Source: Pseudomonadota bacterium
GTDB lineage: Bacteria; Pseudomonadota; Alphaproteobacteria; UBA8366; JADFVY01
Length of the DNA stretch: 7,258 bases
NCBI GenBank assembly: GCA_030671915.1
Contig: DAOVHN010000122.1
Coordinates: 1 to 7,258 of the forward strand
Direction of reading: 5' to 3'
Position 1 is the first letter of the stretch. Each line of letters starts with the position of its first letter. A program made the translations under genes and the position numbers. Below are positions 1 to 5,505 of this stretch, in pieces. The notes below the pieces were generated by a model. It was not told the origin of the DNA, made no database searches, and saw only the letters and a program-made list of their open reading frames with translations.

Positions 1-1958
1 CTTACGCTTTCGCCCGCCAGCACGGCTTCGATCCTGGGCCGCAGGAGTTCCACTGCCTCTGGGCCCATCACCTCCTGGACGTGCCGGCCCACGATCTCCG
101 AAGCCGGGCGGCCATACCACTCCGCCGCCAGCCGGTTCGCAAACCGGTAGCGAAGGCCATCGTCAATATAGACGATGAAGGCGGGGATGTTATCGGTGAT
201 GGCGCGCAACTGCGTCTCGCGCTGGCGTAGCGCTTCCTCCGCCAGCTTGCGCTCGGTGATATCGGTAATCAGTGAAAACCAACCCTGCACCTCCCCCATA
301 TCGTCGATATTGGGGATGCTGGTGTTATCGACATACCGGGTCTTGCCGTCGGAGAACTCCCTGAATTCCTCGACTCTGACGCTGTTTCCCGACAGAACCT
401 CTTCAAATCGATGCTTTACCTGCTCGTAAGCCTCCTTGCTAAGCAGCTCGCTTGCGCTCTTGCCGATGAGGTCTTCCTTGCGGTTGCCGTACCATTCTGC
501 CGCTGTCTTGTTGGCGAATTGCAGTCGCTGATCCTTGTCCGTATAGGCGATAAAAGCAGGCAGATTGTCGGTGATGGTTCGAAGCTGCCGTTCGTTGTCC
601 CGTAGCGCCTCTTCTGTCTGGCGCAAACTGGTGATGTCCTGCACCGTGCCGAAGGTGCGGATCTGGCGGCCGTTCTCGTCGGTTATGGGTTCCACGATTT
701 CCCGGAAATGCCGGATATCGCCCCGGGCGTCGTAGGCTCGATATTCGGTCTCGTAGGATAACGCGCCAGCCAGGCTCTCCCTGAAGATTTTCTCCAGCCG
801 GTCCCGGTCGTCGGCATGTACGAATTCAGCGAATTTCTTTCCCGTTCCGCGTTCGGCGACGAATTGTGCGGGTGATAGACCGAAAAGCGCCGCCATATCG
901 TCGGAACAGTCGACGCAAAGGTCCGTCACATCGTCCCAGACGTATGTGCCCAACCGCGCCAGTCGTTGCGCCTGCCTTAAGCGGCTTTCGCTCTGGCGCA
1001 GGGTTTCTTCGGCCTGGCGGATATGCGTTATGTCCTGCTCTGTGCCGAAAGTGCGAACAACCCGCCCGTCCGCATCCAGTTCCGGTTCACCCATCTCGCG
1101 AAGATGAATAAGATGACCATCACCGTGCAGGAACTGGAACTCCACGTCATACGGCACGGCTGTTTCGAGCGCCTTGGTCACCAGCGCGGTATATCGGTCC
1201 CGGTCGTCTGGATGAATCCGTTCAAGCACCCAGTTGGCCGACTTGCTCGCTTTCACAATCGCCTCGGGGGTCGATCCCAGAAGCGCCGCCAGTTCGTCCG
1301 AGCAATATTCGAAGCTGTCCGTGGTTTCGTCCCACACGAAGGTACCGATCCGCGCCATTTTCTGCGCCTGGCGTAGCTGGGCTTCGCGTTCCCGCAGCGC
1401 GGCCTCGGCTGCTTTCCGCTCAGCGATGTTGCGCATGATGACGGTGAAAACAGGCCGCCCGTCGCCTTCCAGCCTGACGATCGATGCTTCGGCTGGGAAC
1501 TCGGCGCCGTCCCTGCGCAGTCCGAAGATTTCGCCGCGGTCGTTCATCAGCCGGCTGGATTCCGCGGCCCGATCGAAATTCGCCATATGCGACCGGTGCC
1601 CCGTGCGGAAGTGGTTCGGGATCAGGGTATCGAGCGGCCGGCCGATGAGTTGGCTGGAACGATAGCCGAAAACGGCCTCGGCCCCGCGGTTGAACCGGCG
1701 GACCATGCCGCGGTCGTCGACGCTGATGATGGCATCCGCCGATGCGTCCAGAATCTCGGCGATCTGCTTGTACTGATTTGCCAGTGACCGGGGCTGCCCG
1801 AAACCCTTGGCGGCGGAGGCGTCGCTTGGCCCGGCCGGCCGGTTTGCGTCGCCCAGCGCGGCGCGTAATCTCTCGGCCTCGGCTTCCAGCTCGCGCAGCC
1901 GCTGCCTGAGCTGATCGCCGTCTTGCGGCCTCAGGGTTCCTTCCTTCGATCCTGCCAC
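1..1958 (-). CDS. Multi-PAS sensory protein, N-terminal part (C-terminus beyond window)
   Basis: I translated the minus strand by hand from 1958 to the left edge and found 652 codons with no stop. The GTG start is supported by AAGGGG (1965-1970) six bases upstream; I see no ATG start close upstream. Residues 15-36 form a short charged coiled coil. Five PAS/PAC units follow: PAS1 about 64-181 (FGYRSSQLIG, RRDGAEFP, NIAERK), PAS2 about 194-312 and PAS3 about 326-445 (both PAS_3-like, each with HPDDR/HADDR and FGT-QDIT), PAS4 about 459-571 and PAS5 from about 583 (both PAS_4-like, each with AAEWYG). Short helical linkers join them. No signal peptide or membrane segment is visible, so it should be cytosolic. 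PAS1 resembles the FixL fold, but my alignment puts Arg136 where FixL has its haem-ligating His, so haem binding is unlikely there. The output (histidine kinase, GGDEF or EAL) lies outside the window and cannot be named. Confidence 0.93.
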   Translation of the reverse strand, partial: MAGSKEGTLRPQDGDQLRQRLRELEAEAERLRAALGDANRPAGPSDASAAKGFGQPRSLANQYKQIAEILDASADAIISVDDRGMVRRFNRGAEAVFGYRSSQLIGRPLDTLIPNHFRTGHRSHMANFDRAAESSRLMNDRGEIFGLRRDGAEFPAEASIVRLEGDGRPVFTVIMRNIAERKAAEAALREREAQLRQAQKMARIGTFVWDETTDSFEYCSDELAALLGSTPEAIVKASKSANWVLERIHPDDRDRYTALVTKALETAVPYDVEFQFLHGDGHLIHLREMGEPELDADGRVVRTFGTEQDITHIRQAEETLRQSESRLRQAQRLARLGTYVWDDVTDLCVDCSDDMAALFGLSPAQFVAERGTGKKFAEFVHADDRDRLEKIFRESLAGALSYETEYRAYDARGDIRHFREIVEPITDENGRQIRTFGTVQDITSLRQTEEALRDNERQLRTITDNLPAFIAYTDKDQRLQFANKTAAEWYGNRKEDLIGKSASELLSKEAYEQVKHRFEEVLSGNSVRVEEFREFSDGKTRYVDNTSIPNIDDMGEVQGWFSLITDITERKLAEEALRQRETQLRAITDNIPAFIVYIDDGLRYRFANRLAAEWYGRPASEIVGRHVQEVMGPEAVELLRPRIEAVLAGESV

Positions 1959-2052
1959 ACACAGCCCCTTGTTATTTTTTCGGGACAGCTTGTTGCGCGA
2001 TAAGCACGCACTATCCCTTACCCGCCGCCAGTGCAGGCGGTGCGAGGCCAAT

Positions 2053-2081
2053 AGAATATCTCGAAAAGGTTAATGGTTCAG
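2053..2081 (-). promoter_or_regulatory. Weak sigma70-like promoter candidate for the PAS gene
   Basis: On the minus strand CTGAAC (2081-2076) and TATTCT (2058-2053) are separated by 17 bases. They match 3/6 and 4/6 of the sigma70 consensus. The pair sits in the 206-bp gap upstream of the GTG start, leaving a leader of roughly 90 bases. The rest of the gap (1959-2164) holds no open frame with coding character, only weak hairpins. Confidence 0.25.
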
Positions 2082-2164
2082 CATCACAAGGCTGTTTCCA
2101 GCGTGGCAATGTGACGCTGTATCGGGGGTTGCGTACTGTGAGAGTGTGCCTCCTCTTGCACCGG

Positions 2165-2575
2165 TTACAGGTGGTTTAACTGGATATCCTTGCAGGACTC
2201 CCCGAACTGGCTGAGAGCCTCCTCCAGATAGTCGCCCAGCAACGGCGCGCCCAGCAGGTATTCGGCGGTATGGCCATGTTCGTCGCGGGCCCGGATCGCT
2301 TCGGTGCGTGCGTCCTCCCACTCCGATGTGTCGAAATCCCCGCGGCCCAGCCACATCAGCGCGACGAGATCGATCTGCTCGTCCTCGTTCAGATCGTCGA
2401 CGAAAGTCTTGATCTCCTGCAGGGTGGGGTCGTCCGCATAGTCCTGCAGAATTTCGCTGGAATCTGAATCGGTAGGGTTGCCGCCAGGATCGGGCTCCTC
2501 GACATCGACCTTAACGTCGAACTCTCGGGCCTTGACGATCAAGTAGCACACCTTGTCGGTACTGATATCGGGCAT
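2165..2575 (-). CDS. DUF3775 family protein
   Basis: This is a 136-residue acidic soluble protein with no signal peptide or membrane segment. Its opening (MPDISTDKVCYLIVKAREFD), the central LNEDEQIDLVALMWLGRGD (about 62-80) and the C-terminal YLLGAPLLGDYLEEALSQFG (about 106-125) match my memory of DUF3775, a family of unknown function seen mostly in alphaproteobacteria. The divergent middle (about 22-50) is rich in Asp, Glu, Pro and Ser and is probably a flexible linker. The ATG at 2575 is chosen because GGAGAG (2583-2588) lies seven bases upstream. A second ATG at 2580 is out of frame and too near that site. The gene lies downstream of the MFS gene on the same strand with an 83-bp gap, so co-transcription is possible but not shown. 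No biochemical role can be given. Confidence 0.88.
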   Translation of the reverse strand: MPDISTDKVCYLIVKAREFDVKVDVEEPDPGGNPTDSDSSEILQDYADDPTLQEIKTFVDDLNEDEQIDLVALMWLGRGDFDTSEWEDARTEAIRARDEHGHTAEYLLGAPLLGDYLEEALSQFGESCKDIQLNHL

Positions 2576-2596
2576 CGCATTGCTCTCCGACGGCTA

Positions 2597-2625
2597 TATA
2601 TAATGCAACAGCGTGGCCCTTTCCC
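2597..2625 (-). promoter_or_regulatory. Possible promoter of the DUF3775 gene
   Basis: On the minus strand an AT-rich patch (2594-2604) gives TATATA at 2602-2597. GGGAAA (2625-2620) lies 17 bases upstream at the -35 position. GGGAAA is a poor sigma70 -35 but resembles the GGAA core of many ECF promoters, and the same TGGGAAAGG string occurs just before the sigma gene at 4116-4124. The predicted start would leave only a couple of bases before the Shine-Dalgarno, which weakens the call. Confidence 0.22.
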
Positions 2626-2632
2626 ACCGGTC

Positions 2633-2658
2633 CGGCATTGAGCTACGTCAATATGCCG
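2633..2658 (-). terminator. Hairpin directly after the MFS stop codon, possible attenuator or weak terminator
   Basis: The stem starts at the base right after TAG: CGGCA (2658-2654) pairs with TGCCG (2637-2633), and TTGA (2651-2648) pairs with TCAA (2641-2638). There is a two-base bulge (TA) and the loop is CGTAGC. No T tract follows, so this is not a canonical Rho-independent terminator. It could stabilise the 3' end or lower read-through into the DUF3775 gene. Confidence 0.3.
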
Positions 2659-3963
2659 CTATTCCGGCTTCTCTTCTTCGGTCTCTTGTGCCATCGGGTC
2701 GAAATCCGGCGGTATTTCCTCCCAGTCGGCCGCGTCCTCCGGCGTCTCCGGATTCAGAGTGACTGCCACCGGTGACGCACGCGGTGGCATGGACACGAAA
2801 GTCCCCTGGTCCTCGATCGGCATGGACGCGCGGCGCGTCATGCGCCACAGGGCGAACAGGCCTATGCAGCATTTGATCAGCGCCAACCACAGGAAAAAAC
2901 CCTTGGGGCCGGCAAAATGCATTGCCACGGAGGCGCTGACGGGGCCCAGAACGGCCCCGAGACCGCTGACCAGCACGAAGCCGCTGCTGGCAGCGACCAT
3001 CTGTTTGGGGTCCAGATAATCGTTCAGATGGGCGGCGCACAGCGAATACATCGGCAGGCTCATGCCGCCGAACAGGAACGCCACGCCCAGCAATATCCAG
3101 ATCGGCCGCCCCGGCATCGTTCCCGCGGCCAGTGCGGCCAGCATTGCCAGCACGGTAACGCCCAGGATTACCTTGCGCCGGTCCAGCAGGTCCGAAATCC
3201 GGCCCACCGGCCATTGCAGCAGCATTCCGCCGAGCAGGATAAGGCCCATGAACAGCGAAACCTCGGCATTCGTCATGCCGGCGACCTTTCCGTATACGGC
3301 GCCCATGCCGAAAATGGTGCCGTTGGCCAGGCCAGTGCCGAGACCGCCCACGACGCCGAGTGGCGAGATGCTGTAGAGTTGCCGAAGGCCGACCGGCGAG
3401 AGCGCGTCGAAGGTCGGCGCCGGTGCCGCGGTCAACGAGATCGGCACCAGGGCCAGCGAAACCAGTACCGAAATCAGCACGAACAGGCCGAAACCGCCCG
3501 GATCGGCCAGATTCAGCAGTAACTGCCCGGCGGTCATGCCGCCGAAGCTCACCACCATGTAGATCGAAAGGATTTGCCCGCGGGTCTCGTTGGTGGCGCG
3601 GTCGTTCAGCCAGCTTTCCGCCACCACATAAAGCCCGGCGTAGGAAAATCCCGTGACGACCCGCATCGCCCCCCAGCTATATGGATCGACGAATACCGCA
3701 TGGACCAGCGCCGAGGCGGAGGCCAGCGATGCTAGCGCGGCGAATACGCGGATATGGCCGACCCGCTCCACGATTTTGGGCGCGATCACCGATCCCAGGA
3801 GGAAGCCGATGAAATAGCCGGTCATGACGAAACCGATGACCGCGGTGGGGAATCCCTCCAGCGTGGCGCGCAGGCCCAGCAACGTTCCCTGCAGCCCGCT
3901 GCCTAGCATGATGAATGCCATGCCCAACAGCAACGCCCATGCCGCCATCAGTGCCGAATACAT
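2659..3963 (-). CDS. MFS transporter, YcaD-like
   Basis: This 434-residue inner-membrane permease has about twelve hydrophobic segments. The first covers about 5-25. A cytoplasmic loop lies near 180-200, and the last segment is near 355-375. Family marks include the motif-A-like loop ERVGHIRV (66-73), RVVTGFSYAGLYVVAESWLN (101-120), RGQILSIYM (128-136), GQLLLN (146-151) and LQWPVGRISDLLDRR (249-263), an order matching E. coli YcaD-type major facilitator proteins. The substrate is unknown; small-molecule efflux is a guess. The frame is open to a GTG at 3990, but AGGAG (3971-3975) seven bases before the ATG at 3963 decides the start. The C-terminal 55 or so residues form a hydrophilic tail ending in a very acidic stretch (about 405-434), longer than in YcaD. 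The gene is transcribed divergently from the sigma factor gene. Confidence 0.92.
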   Translation of the reverse strand: MYSALMAAWALLLGMAFIMLGSGLQGTLLGLRATLEGFPTAVIGFVMTGYFIGFLLGSVIAPKIVERVGHIRVFAALASLASASALVHAVFVDPYSWGAMRVVTGFSYAGLYVVAESWLNDRATNETRGQILSIYMVVSFGGMTAGQLLLNLADPGGFGLFVLISVLVSLALVPISLTAAPAPTFDALSPVGLRQLYSISPLGVVGGLGTGLANGTIFGMGAVYGKVAGMTNAEVSLFMGLILLGGMLLQWPVGRISDLLDRRKVILGVTVLAMLAALAAGTMPGRPIWILLGVAFLFGGMSLPMYSLCAAHLNDYLDPKQMVAASSGFVLVSGLGAVLGPVSASVAMHFAGPKGFFLWLALIKCCIGLFALWRMTRRASMPIEDQGTFVSMPPRASPVAVTLNPETPEDAADWEEIPPDFDPMAQETEEEKPE

Positions 3964-4020
3964 GGGCTTGCTCCTGGAAAAAGGCTTCACTCAACGATTC
4001 GCTTATGCACCATGTTGGCG

Positions 4021-4050
4021 CGGCCGGGAAATGAAAAATTCCCATGGCCG
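4021..4050. promoter_or_regulatory. Bulged inverted repeat in the MFS/sigma divergent region
   Basis: CGGCC (4021-4025) pairs with GGCCG (4046-4050), and GGGAA (4026-4030) pairs with TTCCC (4039-4043). There is a two-base bulge (AT, 4044-4045) and an eight-base A-rich centre. It lies between two genes that start outwards from it, so it cannot be a terminator for either. The outward GGGAA half-sites could bind a dimeric regulator or act as -35 elements in both directions. Confidence 0.4.
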
Positions 4051-4068
4051 ATATGCGGAAAATGGATA

Positions 4069-4096
4069 GGGAATAATCGGCCGATTGCGCTGTATA
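4069..4096 (+). promoter_or_regulatory. ECF-like promoter candidate of the sigma/anti-sigma operon
   Basis: GGGAAT (4069-4074) and TGTATA (4091-4096) lie 16 bases apart, 36 bases before the likely TTG start. The GGAA-type -35 core is typical of ECF promoters, and autoregulation is common for this protein class. The -10 could also be read as TATATT (4093-4098) for the housekeeping sigma factor. The spacer contains a perfect palindrome. Confidence 0.35.
4075..4086. promoter_or_regulatory. Perfect 12-bp palindrome AATCGGCCGATT, candidate operator
   Basis: AATCGG is followed directly by its reverse complement CCGATT. It lies in the spacer of the candidate sigma-operon promoter, where a bound protein would block polymerase. 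Its GGCCGAT half recurs 33 bases upstream at 4046-4052. No binding family can be named. Confidence 0.4.
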
Positions 4097-4131
4097 TTTC
4101 ATTGACGGCGACCGATGGGAAAGGCGAGAGG

Positions 4132-4638
4132 TTGGATACGTTCCTGCAGCAGCTCGAACAATGGAGCCCGAACCTGCGGCGTTACGCGCGGGCCCTGACC
4201 CGCAACGCCGAGCAGGCGGACGATCTCGTTCAGGATTGCCTGGAACGGGCGCTTTCTCGCCGGCATCTGTGGAACGAGGACGGCAACACGCGCGCCTGGC
4301 TGTTCACCATAATGCACAACATTCACGCCAACGATACGCGCAGGCGCGGCAGTCGCCCGGCATCCGTGCCGATCGATGACCAGGACGGCCATTATGCCCG
4401 GCCAGCCTCACAGCATTCGCGGATAGCCGGAATGGAACTGGCCGCGGCGCTGGACGAACTACCGGCCGACCAGCGCCAGGTGATCCTGCTGGTCGCACTG
4501 GAAGGAATGAGTTACGGCGAAGTGGCCGAAACGGTCGGCGTCGCGGCGGGCACCGTGATGTCGCGCCTGTCGCGCGGGCGTGAGCGGTTGCGGCGCCTGA
4601 TGGAAGAGGGCGCGCAGGCGCTAAGGGTGGTGAAATGA
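4132..4638 (+). CDS. RNA polymerase ECF sigma factor
   Basis: This is a 168-residue sigma70-family factor of the two-domain ECF type. Sigma region 2 covers about 9-72, with the core-binding helix DDLVQDCLERAL (30-41) and the -10 recognition segment AWLFTIMHNIHANDTRRR (55-72). A linker of about 30 residues follows. Region 4 covers about 103-157, with the helix-turn-helix YGEVAETVGVAAGTVMSRLSRGRE (128-151). The TTG start has GGAAAGG (4118-4124) seven bases upstream and places the first helix (LDTFLQQLEQWSP) where ECF proteins normally begin. The frame stays open to an ATG at 4012, but that start has no Shine-Dalgarno and would add 40 atypical residues. TTG at 4102 is a weaker alternative. The stop overlaps the anti-sigma start as ATGA, so the two are translationally coupled. 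It should direct a stress or envelope regulon; the targets are unknown. Confidence 0.93.
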   Translation: MDTFLQQLEQWSPNLRRYARALTRNAEQADDLVQDCLERALSRRHLWNEDGNTRAWLFTIMHNIHANDTRRRGSRPASVPIDDQDGHYARPASQHSRIAGMELAAALDELPADQRQVILLVALEGMSYGEVAETVGVAAGTVMSRLSRGRERLRRLMEEGAQALRVVK

Positions 4639-5435
4639 GCGACAAGCCGTTTGCGATCGATGAAGCCGAACTGCATGCCTGGATCGACGGGCAGCTCGAC
4701 CCCGATCATGCCGGCGTGGTGAACGCAACCGTCGCCGCCGATGCCGGGCTCGCTGCGCGGGCGAACGCCTATGCCGACCAGAACCGCGAGATCGAGGCCC
4801 TGTTCGGCGGCGTGGCGGACGAGCCGCTGCCCGAACGTCTGCGTGCGGCGAACATCGCCTCGCGCCAAGCCCGCCGTCGCTGGCGGACGCCGCTCGCCGC
4901 TTCGGTCGCCTGGCTGGCCATGGGGCTGACCGGCGGCTGGCTGGCCAATGACTGGCTGGCCAGTGAAGGGCCGGGCGATCGCGTGATGGTCGAGGCCTCG
5001 CGCCATGTCGCGCAACAGGCAATGTCGGCGCATCGGGTCTATGCGGTCGAGGTGCTGCATCCGGTCGAGGTATTTGCCGACCAGCGGGAGCATTTGGTCA
5101 AATGGCTGTCCAAACGGCTGGGCCAAGACATCCGCACGCCCGATCTGGCGTCGCTCGGCTTCGAATTGGTGGGCGGGCGGTTGTTGCCGGCAGAGGGCGG
5201 CGAACCGGCGGCGCAATTCATGTATGAGGACGAAACCGGCCGCCGCGTGACCGTCTATGTCTCGCTCTACAAATCCGGCCAGGAAACCGCTTTCCGCTAT
5301 CAGGAAATGCAGGGCGCGGGCGCCTTCGTCTGGCTCGACCCCGAAATGGGCTACGCCATCGCCGGCGACATTCCCCGCGAGCCCCTGCTGGCAGTCAGCA
5401 AGATCGTTTACGAGACCTTCGAGCCGACGCATTAG
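4635..5435 (+). CDS. Transmembrane anti-sigma factor (non-zinc)
   Basis: A 266-residue single-pass membrane protein. The cytoplasmic part (1-83) opens with the anti-sigma signature DEAELHAWIDGQLDPD (9-24) and a helical region ending in ELPERL-like EPLPERLRAA (63-72), followed by an Arg-rich membrane stop (80-84). One hydrophobic segment (about 85-108) follows, then a roughly 158-residue extracytoplasmic domain with GFELVGGRLLPAEGG (175-189) and AAQFMYEDETGRRVTVYVS (192-210). It has no cysteine at all, so the HxxxCxxC zinc motif of ZAS anti-sigma factors is absent. By position and architecture it should hold the upstream sigma factor at the membrane and release it when the outer domain senses a signal or is cleaved. 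Its start is preceded by AGGGTGG (4624-4630) and overlaps the sigma stop by four bases. The signal is unknown. Confidence 0.88.
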   Translation: MSDKPFAIDEAELHAWIDGQLDPDHAGVVNATVAADAGLAARANAYADQNREIEALFGGVADEPLPERLRAANIASRQARRRWRTPLAASVAWLAMGLTGGWLANDWLASEGPGDRVMVEASRHVAQQAMSAHRVYAVEVLHPVEVFADQREHLVKWLSKRLGQDIRTPDLASLGFELVGGRLLPAEGGEPAAQFMYEDETGRRVTVYVSLYKSGQETAFRYQEMQGAGAFVWLDPEMGYAIAGDIPREPLLAVSKIVYETFEPTH

Positions 5436-5456
5436 AGGCGCACACGCTGCCCCCCA

Positions 5457-5486
5457 TTGACGCCCGGCGCATGCTCCGGCAATTAT
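5457..5486 (+). promoter_or_regulatory. Sigma70-like promoter of the acyl-CoA ligase gene
   Basis: TTGACG (5457-5462, 5/6 of the -35 consensus) and AATTAT (5481-5486, 4/6 of the -10) are 18 bases apart, in the 70-bp gap after the anti-sigma gene. Transcription would start near 5493, giving a very short leader. This suggests the ligase can be expressed apart from the sigma operon. Confidence 0.45.
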
Positions 5487-5499
5487 CCCACGTGTGGGA
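5486..5499 (+). promoter_or_regulatory. Inverted repeat TCCCAC-GT-GTGGGA over start site and Shine-Dalgarno
   Basis: Two perfect six-base arms (5486-5491 and 5494-5499) flank GT. The left arm begins at the last base of the candidate -10. The right arm contains most of the GGGAG (5496-5500) Shine-Dalgarno of the ligase gene. That position suits an operator; a small RNA hairpin covering the ribosome-binding site is the other option. Confidence 0.42.
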
Positions 5500-5505
5500 G
5501 ATGTC

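Noticed and set aside
1420..1962. A 180-codon minus-strand frame starting four bases upstream of the PAS gene start
   Set aside because: It is very Arg-rich with no domain, and the frame one over gives textbook PAS sequence across the same bases.
2025..2040. CCGCC-AGTGCA-GGCGG hairpin upstream of the PAS gene
   Set aside because: Five pairs in GC-rich DNA are expected by chance, and no T tract follows on either strand.
2099..2119. CAGCGT/ACGCTG hairpin downstream of the DUF3775 gene as a terminator
   Set aside because: It has only six pairs, a nine-base loop and no T tract on the minus strand.
3964..3990. GTG 3990 as the start of the MFS transporter
   Set aside because: It has no Shine-Dalgarno and would add nine residues, whereas ATG 3963 has AGGAG at ideal spacing and starts right before the first membrane helix.
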